Shown here: one piece after another, positions 1 through 10,054 of the stretch
How the letters are laid out: each line of letters opens with the position of its first letter
Numbering within the stretch: the first letter of the stretch is position 1
Origin: Asparagopsis taxiformis
Taxonomy: Eukaryota; Rhodophyta; Florideophyceae; Bonnemaisoniales; Bonnemaisoniaceae
Assembly: GCA_030407315.1 (NCBI GenBank)
Contig: JALQPE010000819.1
Span: forward strand, 1-51,819
Reading direction: 5' to 3'
Length of the DNA stretch: 51,819 nt
Notes under the pieces: model-generated
What the model was told of the DNA's origin: nothing
Databases searched by the model: none
Seen by the model: only the letters and a program-made list of their open reading frames with translations
Made by a program: the position numbers and the translations under genes

Positions 1-917
1 GCTGCGGCAGCTGCCGCTGCAGCAGCTGTAGAGCCTACGCCTCCACTACAGCCAAGGAGTACACTATGTGCAGCGTCTGTTGCGGCCTCACGAGCCTTGG
101 CCGCACAATCTCTGGCTCACAGTAGGTCTGTTGCTGCTGCAGCTGCCGCACTGCACCCGAAGCACACTCCAAAAGCGGTAGCAGCTGCAGTGGCACCTAC
201 TCCGACAATGAAATCGGAACCGGTGAAACCAAAACCTGCTCCAGCACGAATCCCAGCTGGAATGACCTTTGCAGATGGCGAACACGTGACTATTTGGAAC
301 AAGCTGGAAAAGAGAAAAATTGCTGGCAATGCTGCACCCCTCGGTAAGAATTTGGAAAAGTATCTACGTATGCATACGGATTGCGAAGTGTATGAGATGC
401 AGGATCACAATCTGCCCGGTAATCGGAATGGGCGAAAAAGGCCGAAAGTTAGCGTTGGAGAGGCGGCAGCTGGAGATCATATTGCTATTTGGAATCGAGT
501 GGAGAAGCGAAAAATTGCCGGAAATGCGGCGCCTCTAGCAAAAAATCTGAAGAGCTACTTGCAAAGCGTCCCGACTGTGAAGTTACGAGTTTCAGGACAT
601 TGACCTAAAGAACAAGCAGCAGTTGGCGCGCCTGGAGAAATCTAGGAAACAAAGCCAACAAGCGGCGGAGGTGCGTGCGCAGGCAAGCATGGCAGCAGCT
701 GCTGCCGCGGCGCAACGAACCTTTGGACGCGTGGAGACATTTTGATGCGGAAAGTGAGAATATCAATGCGCTTTATAAGACGGAATACGAACAGACTGCC
801 GAGTTTCTGTTGACGCTGGGCAATGAGGAAGAGGATGTCAGCCCGGTTGTGATGACGGGCCCTATAGGGGTTGAGGAGCCGCACATCTCTTTGACGTTGA
901 CGGGTTCATCTCGTTAG
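1..917 (+). pseudogene. Frameshifted gene with a duplicated Trp/Lys/GNAAP motif, 5' end outside window
   Basis: The frame is open from base 1 to the stop at 601-603, so the 5' end lies outside the window. It begins with Ala runs and a Pro/Lys linker. A module of about 35 residues occurs twice: IWN..EKRKIAGNAAPL.KNL..YL at about 285-360 and 483-558. After the first copy the text reads CEVYEMQD. After the second, the matching DCEV and EFQDIDLKNK segments are in other frames near 570-615, and a further in-frame stretch FDAESENINALYKTEYEQ runs to 917. At least two or three one-base indels are therefore needed to join it. I do not recognise the family; basic residues and Ala/Gln-rich stretches suggest a nuclear protein. 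Decayed gene or uncorrected indels are both possible. Confidence 0.5.
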
Positions 918-1734
918 ACCAGGATGACTCTGATTCAGCGTGTGACTTTTTCGAGAGGCCGCTTCCTCCCCTGAACGGCAACTTTGAAATTCCAGGTTCT
1001 ATCTAACTCATTAATTTTTTGATCTGACTCAACTAGTGTCATTGACATATGCGAGGTGGCGGACTGACTGGTTGGTCGGTTGGCCTTGAGAGGTTTTAAC
1101 TGATGGTGGGTGTGTGAACAAAGCAAGGCGTTTGACTTGTGGATGCTCTACCAAGTACAGTATGTTGTGCTTTACAGATAGTTATAGGTGGCTTGTAAAT
1201 TGGTGAGTAGACAAAGTGGGAAGATCGAGAAGAGTGCGTGTGGATAGCGTGACCCGTTGCGTGATTGGAAAGGTAAATGCCACGCAAAGTTGTATCACAA
1301 AATTTTCTAAAACAGCCGCCGTGGACGAAATGGCGTCGAGCAGCCAGTGTTCTGGAACATGGTGAGCGCAGTGCTTCACAAGACATTTGATCTGGAAAAC
1401 AATCCACACTCTTCAGTTTTCTAAACCACCGTACGTTAGCTTGATGTTCACTTCGCGAGAGATGAAGGAGACGCCAGCTAGAAAAGTTTTGGGGTGTGAC
1501 TCCGTGGGAGAGCCGAGGAAGGCAACAATGCAAAAGCGATAAAATCCATTTATTCGCATTTGATTTCTAGAATGAAAGCTACCACGGCCATTCTGTTGGC
1601 TGCGCGACCTGACAACGAGTGTCAGTCACCCTTACACCACTCGGTTTGCGCTTTTCACCGTCCGTCACGGTTGAGGTAGGAAGGGCCCTCAAGCGAAGAC
1701 TCTTGGCAGCAGCACGCACAACATGACCTTGCTC
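918..1734. other. Non-coding stretch, no feature recognised
   Basis: Short frames occur on both strands but none shows domain-like sequence. I see no repeat shared with the rest of the window. Confidence 0.4.
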
Positions 1735-2205
1735 ATTTGTGGCTTCGGTTAAACAGTCTCGGCTGCATCCTTCTCTTCGATTCGGAAAAATCCAGCCGAA
1801 ACTCGATAATAATCCGAGTGCTCACAATATTCGTCTGCTACCCCTCAAATGTCAATTCTTCCTCCAGCCACCACTGTGCATCTCTACTGCAGGACTCGTG
1901 CGTTTCCACAAAGGTCTTCTCAAGGCTGTGGAACCTGCCGTGAAATTATTGCTCTTCAACATGCTTTATAACTTATTTGCTGCAAAGTATGATCGCAAAG
2001 GAACCGACGTATTTCGCAATGGCCTATTTCCGTTTCCGCATTTTTCGACAACATGCGCAATGCAGCCAGACTTATGGGCATCCACAAAAACCCAAAGTTC
2101 CCTATCGTCTTCCCGCAGATTCTAGTTCAGTTTGGCATGGATGAAAATATAATTCTCAACACATTTCATGGTGAAAGGAACAAACTCCGTTTTTTTCGGT
2201 GCTAC
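1735..2205 (+). pseudogene. Decayed pogo/Tigger-like transposase fragment
   Basis: One frame reads LDNNPSAHN near 1795-1830. It resembles the second catalytic-Asp block of the DDE_1 (pogo/Tigger) transposase family, where an Asp-Asn pair is followed by SAH. A neighbouring frame then reads FLPPATT, matching the conserved Pro-Pro-Thr-Thr turn that follows in that family. The blocks are in different frames, so indels separate them. Downstream, about 2040-2205, another open stretch beginning FFDNMRNAARLMGIHKNPKF looks coding but I cannot name it. The relic is too broken to be functional. It is not obviously the same family as the transposase on the minus strand at 4765-5799. Confidence 0.35.
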
Positions 2206-2730
2206 AGATAGTGTCATTGTTTCTCTCTGAGCCCAGGAAGATGTGTTTCGGTTTAATCGTGAATAGCCTATTGGGAGGTTCGGAAATATGATGTATGCAC
2301 GCGAAGTTACCCAAGTTTGCACGCACGGACGGCGCTCTGTTTCGTTTCATAGAGAATATTTCTGCGACATAACTTTTGCCATTTGATCGTACGCCACTGG
2401 ATTAGGAACGTGTCCATCACAAGTCGAAAGGCATTGGTACCAAAATTTCAGTGTCAAGAGATTTTGTACATACTGGCTCACTACTTCCCAAATAGTAGCC
2501 AATGAGATGCAGACAAAGTGGTACGGTTCCAACTACTTTTGGAACGGAAGAAGGGGTCAATGACCCCTCCCCACTGTACTACTTTCCCAACTACCCTCCC
2601 TGGAGGGGTATTATGGAACACTTGAGCACATTTTAAATGATAATATATCGAGAACTCCATTCTGGAAAGAGAGACCATAACGGTTATGAAGCGTGGTGTT
2701 CCCTCGTTTGATTAGCACCAGTTTCTACGA
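2206..2730. other. Non-coding stretch, no feature recognised
   Basis: No convincing reading frame, tandem repeat or RNA gene is visible here. Confidence 0.35.
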
Positions 2731-3366
2731 TTAGACTTGAGTTACCACCGAGCTTTCCATCAAAATGCCCTCCTCTTCCAGCACCTCAATTCCGTCACAA
2801 ATTGGACAATTTTGGAACAAGATTATTCCTTCATGCCATCTGTTGTAGCAGCATCTACAAGCTATATTACTACTTCTGCTATAAACTGGCACTTTCGAAT
2901 GCCAGGTGAGGACTTTCTTCAACACTACGCCACTTTCCGTTTCCATCATTTTTGTCTTGTTGCCTCCTCTCTTCCCATACAAAACAGGAACTTCCCTTCC
3001 TAGACGCTTCGCTCTTTCCGCGCGCTCCCGACGTATTTTCTCTTCCGTGACTCTTCTTTCCTTATCTTTCCTGGACAGTAGACGCTCCTTATGCTTTTCA
3101 GACACCTGTCGTTTTTCTTCTTTTCCTGTCTGTACTTCTATGCTCGCCTACGAATGTCGGCAGCTATCTTTGCCTGTTCACTACGCCTTAAACGAGCAAA
3201 TATATCATCCTCCCGTTGGATCTTTCTATCCTCTCTCTCCCATTTTCCCCTTTCGATTACATCCTTACGCAATTGTATCCACTCTGAATGCGTAACCCAC
3301 TGTGCTGGCGCTCCAGCATTATATAAAAATTGCTTCTGTTCGCACATTAAAGAATTGCTAGAAGTA
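2731..3366 (-). pseudogene. Charged coiled-coil, Cys-rich gene fragment with one frameshift
   Basis: Reading leftwards, the fragment follows a pyrimidine tract ending TTCTAG near 3360-3370, a plausible 3' splice site. It encodes a very charged helical segment (EWIQLRKDVIERGKWERED, then REDDIFARLRRSEQAKIAAD). It ends at a stop near 3138, but the same style continues one frame over as SEKHKERLLSRKDKERRVTE. It then reaches a Cys cluster (ACRCC, later NCPIC) and stops at 2731. The two paired Cys clusters could bind zinc. One one-base shift near 3140 is needed to join the parts. No family is recognised. It is either an exon of a decayed gene or a real gene with an assembly error. Confidence 0.4.
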
Positions 3367-3479
3367 GCAGAAGAAACTGTTACTTGTGTTAGAATCCAAA
3401 ATAGTTGCAATGGTTTCAGAGTTCCGAAAAAGATTGGAAAGCTTCTCAAGCCTAGAAGATGTACCTGTAGTGCAATGGC

Positions 3480-4460
3480 TTGGTCGATTTTACAATGGGC
3501 AGCCTTGGCTGTAAGCCGAATCGGCGAGCCACCGCGAGGTGTTCGAGCCCTCCTGTCTCGGTAGTCAGGCTCGGGTCGAGTGTGGTAGAGCAAAGGCGAA
3601 TCGCCTGCCTTAGTGTGGGTTGTAAGGCCACATGGACGATCCGTCTAGAATCCTGTGGTCACATGGTGAGTTATGGTGGTGCACCGAAAGGATGGTGGTT
3701 ACCAACCCTAATAGGGAAGAAGGGAGAACACCACGTACAAAAGGGATGAGTGTCTTGTATAAGAAGCAAAAAGGAAAGAAGAAGGGGGAGTCCTGGAGAG
3801 TAGGGCGGTCGTTGGTACAGCGATACATACAGCGATACGCTGGTACAGCGGGAGAGGGGAAGTGGCTGAAGAGCCGGACAACAGGCACCCGAAGTTACCT
3901 GATCGAAGGGCACGCGCACCCCCGGTGACGCGTGGTATCGGGGAAAGGAAAGCTGGTACAGCAGAGTAACCAGTCACAGACTGAATCAGTTGAGTGACCA
4001 GTGTTGGCGTGGTCCGCGCTATAGCCAAATACGAAGCAGGATTCCATGAGACTGCAAAACGATAGTTGGGAGCACATCAAATTGATGGTTATTGAATAAC
4101 CAAGTCCGATTGTTCGGTGGGGGGGTTGCGGAACCACCACAATGGCCAGGAAAGAAAGCTGATACAGCGGGGAATGGGTTCCAGAAGTAGGCCATACACT
4201 ATAGCCAAAGTCGAAGCAGGCTGCAATGAGACTGCGAAACGCAAGTTGGGAGTGGCTCGCAACCGTACCTCCGGATGGGCACCAGGCGGCCGAAGACACC
4301 TGATTGAGGGGCACGTGCACCACCGGTGAAGCGTGGTAGGGGCAAAGCTGATCCAGCGTCCCGACATTAAGAAGCTGAATCAGCGAAAAGGGACACCGGA
4401 AGAGTGCCAAGCACCATTGCCAGGGAGAATCACACTGAATCAGTAGGCAAAACTCACCCT
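3480..4460. repeat. Diverged internal duplication, possible SINE-like unit
   Basis: Two diverged copies of a roughly 250-300 bp unit are visible. The text around 3880-4070 (GATCGAAGGGCACGCGCACC, then AGCAGG.T.C.ATGAGACTGC) recurs around 4195-4350 in altered order and spacing. At 3537 the string GTTCGAGCCC resembles an internal RNA polymerase III B box. An imperfect A-box-like string TGGCTTGGTCG lies about 60 bp upstream. No coding sequence is convincing here; the frames are short and overlap both strands. Confidence 0.3.
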
Positions 4461-4764
4461 GGGGTTAGATTGGACACCGAGCTTCCGGCTGGCTTTTACA
4501 ATCAAAGGACATGGCGGTTCGCCTCGAGTTAAATAATGAATTACAGGTGGCTTGTAACCTTAAATGCCCTTGTGTTTGGTGTCCAAATTGTAGGCTAAAT
4601 ACTGATACAGGAGGGAGGTCGAAAAACCCTAAGTGAGGGGTGAGCCGGCGGCGCTGGCACACTGTAAATACAGTGCAAACTGTTAGGTGTAGTGTACAAT
4701 TCAGTTTATCACTGGTGTCACGTGCCACGTGTTCAGTGATTGCACTGCTGTTAGAATAGATAGT

Positions 4765-5799
4765 TCAAAATAGTTTCGAAATAAAAGAATTGGGTAAAGT
4801 GCCCAAAATTGGAGGTGAAACACCTAGCTGTAAGCGCTTCGCCAAGTGACATTGCACTACAGTATCAATCGAACTGCACATGATATTTTCTACTTCGGAT
4901 ATGGTGTCAGAATCAGCAATTCTTTTCTTCACACTTGTAGAACGTGTAGATGATCCAGTTGTACCACCAACCATTACATCTCGTTCTATACAAGCCTTGA
5001 AATATTCCTCTTTCAATTTGAAATGCACGGCAAAGTTCCTCTTTAACGGGAATAAACCTGTAACATTGAATGAATTAGTAAAACTTTTCGTCTCAATGTT
5101 TCTCCAAGCGTAGACAGCGCATGAAAGATTTAAGTTAACGTTTGTAGTGTCAACGTGTCCTCGGCGGCAAAATTCGTCTCGTATCTCTCTCATACAGTCA
5201 TGGAACCGTTTGTTAATTAGTTGATCACAGGACAGTAAGAAATGAAAAATGTTTGCAGTGTTGAAAATGCACCCAACAATCCTTTCCACACACAAATCCA
5301 GCCACTCAATGCTTTTCCTTGACGCATTGCCGTCTAAGCACAAAAGAATCCTCTCTTCTTGAGAAAAGAATATTCGTGCAAACGCATCCAGATGTATAAC
5401 ATAGGTTGCCAACAAATTCCCTTCCATAGATCCATTTTTCGAAACCTCGATCACTCCATCTCCATGAAACCAGCCAGGTTTCGTAAACGGAAGGATGATA
5501 CCATGCACTGCATCATTAAAAGAACCCGTAACAGGTTCCCACCACTTCGAATTGAGTCGATTACCAGCTACAAAGAAGAATGGTTGGGAAATTTCGCCAG
5601 AAGCTGAAGATGCGATAATTGTAGTGGTATGTTTTCGAGCGGAGTAGTTGGAATTCACGGAATAACTGCCACCGCTCCTCTTACCTGATGCTGTGAATCC
5701 TCTTTTGAACTTTCCAAAATTGCAGTCCACTGCAGTCTCATCCATGTTATAAAAAACGGAAGGAAAGAAATTACAGCGGACGGTAAATTCGGGGCCCAT
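4765..5799 (-). pseudogene. pogo-like DDE_1 transposase, N-terminus missing
   Basis: A 344-residue frame from ATG at 5799 to the stop at 4765. FYNMDETAVDCNF near residue 17 matches the first catalytic Asp block (NxDET) of the DDE superfamily endonucleases of pogo/Tigger/Tc5 type. LLCLDGNASRKS near residue 150 matches the second Asp block, and a CDQL segment near residue 191 occupies the third acidic position. The family normally has 400-500 residues or more, with N-terminal helix-turn-helix DNA-binding domains. Those are absent, and the frame starts only about 16 residues before the first Asp block. The upstream sequence belongs to a dispersed repeat whose other copy, at 50.59 kb, keeps only the first few codons. 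No terminal inverted repeats were found. Probably an inactive, truncated cut-and-paste transposase. Confidence 0.65.
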
Positions 5800-6745
5800 A
5801 TCGGACCGTATTCTATTCAGTCATTTATGAAAATTCTGCTATACAATATGTGTCTCTCCAGAATTGGAAATACATATCTGGTCAGAATAGGAAATACGTA
5901 TCCAGCCGGAACACAAAATACCTGTCTGCATATCTTCGATCACCCACTGGGTGGAGGGAGATGGCATCTCCCTCACTATCGAATTCTCCCTACCATCCCA
6001 ACGCCATGCGCAGCCATCGATGGCTGTGCAGAATTTTTGTAATCTAGGTCGGGAGGGCCCGTGGGGTATATGTCGATCGGCGCAAAAAATCTTCTCGTTC
6101 CGAATACCATCCCTGCTTTCTTCGACAGCACCTCTGCCCATCAAATCATCAAGACATCAAACACGAACATGGTCAGCAAAATCGTACACTATTTGGAATC
6201 CACTCGCACGTCTATCGTATGCCCGAAAATATAAACGTACCAAAAACACCTCACATCTTCATTCCCAATCTTCCCAAATCCCTTCTTCGCTCTCCTTGAA
6301 TCCAACCTTTCCTGCTTCACAACTCCTGCACCACATAAACAACATCAACGTCAACTACAACAGTCAGATTCAAAAGCAATGCTTCCCTCCACCAGATATC
6401 CTAGAAACTCGCGCACGTACCTCTCTTCCATCCTACACAAAATACAAACCATGATGCATAAACTTTGCGATGAATAAACATAGTCAGCAGTCCATATCTT
6501 CATAAAACCCATCCTGGCGCTCAATGAAACTTACCTTCCGTCATCAACATTCCTGCATCACCTACACAACATCGGAATCAACCACAACAGTCAGACTCAA
6601 AACCAACCTTCCCTCGCAGCATACTCTAGAAAATCACGCACTTACCTTCGCTCCATACTCCACTCAATACATACTATGACTGAATAAGCTTCCAATGAAT
6701 GAATATCGCATCGACGGCAACCTTCCTTCCATTATCTACAGAAAA
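5757..6745. repeat. Dispersed repeat X, left copy, with about 235 bp internal tandem units
   Basis: This stretch starts inside the transposase 5' codons and matches 50,590-51,819 in the same orientation. Examples are CAGAATAGGAAATACGTATC, the CATCAAGACATCAAACACG string and GATATCCTAGAAACTC. Within it, blocks built on CAACATCGGAATCAACCACA followed by CAGTCAGACTCAAA and cttacct strings recur about every 235 bp. Unidirectional pyrimidine-poor text with CACA/CATC runs suggests satellite-like growth at the 5' side of the pogo-like element. No gene is seen. Confidence 0.65.
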
Positions 6746-7115
6746 CAAAGCAAAAGCGGCTATAGAATCTCAGTCGATGATGAGGGCGGAGTGGAGCTTG
6801 CGGTGTCGACTGGACAGCTTTCAGCGCCCGCTTAAGTCTTGCCGTGAATTCTCGAAATCATTGTAGTATACGTGGCAATTCCGAAATTGCAAATATTTAC
6901 GTTTTCCGCGGGATTCGAATTTCGGCGGATACGACCGGCGACAGCAATGCACGAACATTGCTGGCGCATGCGCGCGCGCAACCGGCACACGTGTGCAACG
7001 AACGTATTGGCAACGGCCAACGGACCAACGGGTCCCTACGTGTGACCCACAAGGTCCTTTCCCATTCGGGGACGTTACGAGTAGTGTTTACACTGTAAAG
7101 CGATGCCATCGTGGC

Positions 7116-7123
7116 TATATAGG
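7116..7123 (+). promoter_or_regulatory. TATA box, probable retrotransposon promoter
   Basis: TATATAGG lies about 500 bp before the gag start in otherwise GC-rich text. This is the expected place for the U3 promoter of a 5' LTR, with RNA starting roughly 30 bp further on. Position and motif only. Confidence 0.4.
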
Positions 7124-7627
7124 TATTGGCATCGTGCCGGGAGGGAAAGGGGACAAGACAACGATCGGGCAACGGCTCAAGTCTACGACTGACTTCTACG
7201 TTTTACGTTTACGTTTTGCCTAGCGAGGCTTCGTCTCCGTCGAGCTGCGTACTCCCTACCCATCGCCGCACGTAAGGCTGATTGCGTGTAGTGCCTCCGG
7301 GCTTGGTTGAGAGCGCCTCCGGTGACGTACCACCTCGTTTGCTAACGTAATCCTCGCGTGGATTGTTGCGTCGTGACGCTCGTGTCTACTCGCTAACCTA
7401 TCTCTACCGTTCTACCTAACATACAGTCAAAACACCAGCGGGTGGACTGCTCGTTTCGTTTCGTAAGGACAGCGTGTCCGTGGCTCGTACCAGCTACTAC
7501 GTCTAACGAACTATCGTTCCACACTGGTCTCTCGACCTAGAAGTTGCTACGAGCATAACGACAACCAACGAGGTTGAGCTCTTTTACGTTAACGAAAAGC
7601 TACGTGCTACGCTACAGACGACGGTCT

Positions 7628-10030
7628 ATGAATTACGCTGTGTCGAATTCCAGCGCGTCGCCCAGGCAACCGTTGCCAACGTCAGCGGACGCCGAAGCCG
7701 ACGTGGCCTTGTCAGCAGAAGCGATCTTCGCGACTGATCGATCTATCCCGCCGGATATCGAGGCGATCGGCCAGCTACCACGTACGGTAAGCCCGTTTGA
7801 GTCCGTGAGTATGGACCCCGCAACGCGCGGTCAGCTCAACGAAGGGAACGTGACTCCCACGGCACTACGTGTAGTGTACGAAGACCTTCGAGGTCACATC
7901 GAAAGGGCGAGCGACGCGGCCGTCGACGAAGCCGTAAGGCAGAGACTCGGAGTCTCGGAGCGCGAAGCTCGTGCGTTACGTGAACGCTCAGCGACCCTCG
8001 AACGGGAAAACGAAGATTTACGAAACCGCCTCTCCGCCGTGGAGGGAAGACTCGACTCGTTTGTCGTAGTATTCAACGAAATCGTCGCCGGACGTTCCGC
8101 TCCGCCGAGCGGAAGCGATCCGAATTACGAAGGCTCGCGCGCCTATAACTCGCAATCCTCCCCGGCCGTTCCGGGAGGATACCCACCAACACCCGGTCCG
8201 ACGACCCCGACAACGTACGGAAGGGGGGCGACAGTGCAACGAGCCATCGCCAACCCCGACGAGACGCCACGAAGGCAATTACGTTTTAACGATACGCCAG
8301 ACCACGCGCGGTCGGCGGACGCAGCACGAGCTGCGCAATTCGATACGAGAGCTCCCCCGCCACGTGAAACGTACATTCCGTGGCTGGGTACGTTCGGCAC
8401 GACGGACACGCGAGTCCACGAAAACGAACGTGCCGACGCGGTACGCTTACCAGGGAACGCCCTCGGACCCGTTTGCCACGCGTTGGCAGAGCACACGACA
8501 ATGCTCGACGCATTTGCGAACGTGGTATCGTACCGCATGTACCGACTTAACGATGTACGTGAACATCTCTACGTGAACGAGAGTCAAAGCGTACATAAGC
8601 TCAAACGTGAGCTGGAGGGACTTTTCCCTACGTTAAAGCCGTTCTCCGGCCGGAATCCGATTACGTTACTCGGATTCCTCGCCCAAATACGTGATGGGTT
8701 CAGCACACTCGGAGTGTGCGAGGGAGTGGCAGTACGTGCGCTGCACTTCTTCCTCGAAGGGGACGCCCGACGGTTCTACGATTCCCAGTGTACGACTGGT
8801 GTGATCACGACTTATCCGACGAAGAGGTTCTCGTGGCCTCACGTGATCAACGCGTTGATCAAACGATACCTGCAAGACGACGTGCTGCAGGAGGCCTACG
8901 AAAAGGTCACGATGATCACGCAGAGTCCTAACGAGGACGAGAATCAGTACGCTGATAGACTCGACACCGCCACGCGGGCGTGTAACTACGTGTTTACGGA
9001 CCGACTCCTCGTTCACCACTACGTACGTGGGTTGCTGCCCTCGACGCGGGCAGCCGTGACGGAACGACTCCGGTCACTCCCCGAACGAGAGAGGAACGAC
9101 CTCACCGTTGTGAGACGATTGGCGACGGCCGAAGGAACGACCTTCCGTGCACGTACGGCAGCTGTCGCGTCAGCCGCGAAACCGAAAGTGCGGTTTCCGG
9201 TGAAGCCTACGTTGGCTATTTCCGACCACGAGTCGAGGAAGTTCGCGGACTACGATGAGTCCGCGTACTTACGTAACGAACGGGCTAGCGAGCCCAGTTA
9301 CCACGACGGTAACCCGAACATCCCCACGAGGGACGATGACGACGGATCGCTCGCTGCGGCTCACGTTGCCGAGAACTTGGAGGCGATCCTCTTCACGAAC
9401 GGGCCGCCGCCCAACGATACGAAAACGGCAAACGAAAAGCCGGACGAGCTCGAAGCTCGGTTGAACCGTCCATGCGAGGACGTACCGAAGCTCACGAGCG
9501 AGCAGACGCAATTGGCGCACTCCGTAATCCCGAATGATTACTGGACGCTGTCGTGTTGGTCATGCCGCGAAGATGGCCACTCGACGTTTACGTGTCCGCG
9601 TCTGACGCCAGATCAACGGATCTTTTTCGCGTACAAGTACTACCTCTTCCACGTGAAGAGCAACCCACGTCAGGCTGAGTACTTCCGCCAACGAATGGCC
9701 AAGCGTAACCAGGAACGACCTGATGAGCGAGGGAACGTGACCCCGCGGAGGTACGGCACGCCGCCTACGATACTCCGAAACCCCAATCGTGACGGGGGGA
9801 GGCCCTTCGACAGGCGCCGCGGCGACTTTCGTAATGACCGACGTGACCCCCGCCCGTGGGCGAACGAACGAAATGGCCAGCGTAATGGCCGCAGCGGAGT
9901 CTACGTGACGACCTCCGCTGACGAAACACCACTCGAGGTGGAAACGAGTCACGATGACGAACGAGCTTCGTGGGCTCACGACGACGACGTGTCGAACGGC
10001 CCCGCGCCGGGAAACGACCAGGCGATGTAG
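7628..10030 (+). CDS. gag: Gag polyprotein of chromovirus
   Basis: About 800 residues from the first ATG (MNYAVSNSSASPRQ); the frame is open slightly further upstream without an ATG. It forms the RNA-packaging shell. A predicted coiled coil (LGVSEREARALRERSATLER) near residues 112-145 precedes a disordered Pro/Thr-rich stretch. The retrotransposon gag capsid-like region runs from about residue 335 (LFPTLKPFSGRNPITLLGFL) to 480. A CCHC zinc knuckle, C643-x2-C646-x4-H651-x4-C656, binds the RNA. The C-terminus is Arg/Asp-rich. It overlaps pol, which lies in the -1 frame, and a frameshift signal sits over its stop codon. At 800 residues it is large for a Ty3/gypsy Gag. No internal break. Confidence 0.88.
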   Translation: MNYAVSNSSASPRQPLPTSADAEADVALSAEAIFATDRSIPPDIEAIGQLPRTVSPFESVSMDPATRGQLNEGNVTPTALRVVYEDLRGHIERASDAAVDEAVRQRLGVSEREARALRERSATLERENEDLRNRLSAVEGRLDSFVVVFNEIVAGRSAPPSGSDPNYEGSRAYNSQSSPAVPGGYPPTPGPTTPTTYGRGATVQRAIANPDETPRRQLRFNDTPDHARSADAARAAQFDTRAPPPRETYIPWLGTFGTTDTRVHENERADAVRLPGNALGPVCHALAEHTTMLDAFANVVSYRMYRLNDVREHLYVNESQSVHKLKRELEGLFPTLKPFSGRNPITLLGFLAQIRDGFSTLGVCEGVAVRALHFFLEGDARRFYDSQCTTGVITTYPTKRFSWPHVINALIKRYLQDDVLQEAYEKVTMITQSPNEDENQYADRLDTATRACNYVFTDRLLVHHYVRGLLPSTRAAVTERLRSLPERERNDLTVVRRLATAEGTTFRARTAAVASAAKPKVRFPVKPTLAISDHESRKFADYDESAYLRNERASEPSYHDGNPNIPTRDDDDGSLAAAHVAENLEAILFTNGPPPNDTKTANEKPDELEARLNRPCEDVPKLTSEQTQLAHSVIPNDYWTLSCWSCREDGHSTFTCPRLTPDQRIFFAYKYYLFHVKSNPRQAEYFRQRMAKRNQERPDERGNVTPRRYGTPPTILRNPNRDGGRPFDRRRGDFRNDRRDPRPWANERNGQRNGRSGVYVTTSADETPLEVETSHDDERASWAHDDDVSNGPAPGNDQAM

Positions 10031-10054
10031 GTCACGAGCCACCCACATCGCCTG
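10009..10054 (+). promoter_or_regulatory. Programmed -1 ribosomal frameshift signal between gag and pol
   Basis: The heptamer GGGAAAC at 10,009-10,015 is in the correct phase (G GGA AAC in the gag frame), the canonical X-XXY-YYZ form. Three bases later a hairpin starts. 10,019-10,028 (CAGGCGATGT) pairs perfectly with 10,045-10,054 (ACATCGCCTG). After one A-C mismatch, GGT at 10,030-10,032 pairs with ACC at 10,041-10,043 around an 8-base loop. The stem covers the gag stop at 10,028-10,030. The -1 frame then runs into protease without a stop. Heptamer and stem are seen directly; use as a frameshift signal is inferred from known retroelements. The 3-base spacer is shorter than the usual 5-9. Confidence 0.85.

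Noticed and set aside
3476..3550. tRNA gene suggested by GTTCGAGCCC and TGGCTTGGTCG
   Set aside because: No acceptor stem or cloverleaf can be drawn and the A box deviates; at most a tRNA-derived SINE trace.
4470..4592. Small inverted repeat TTGGACACC/GGTGTCCAA as a MITE
   Set aside because: Only about 9-10 bases of pairing, no target duplication and no other copy seen.
7505..7545. TGGTCTCTCGACC as primer binding site
   Set aside because: It begins TGG as expected, but I cannot match it to a known tRNA 3' end and the LTR end is not defined.
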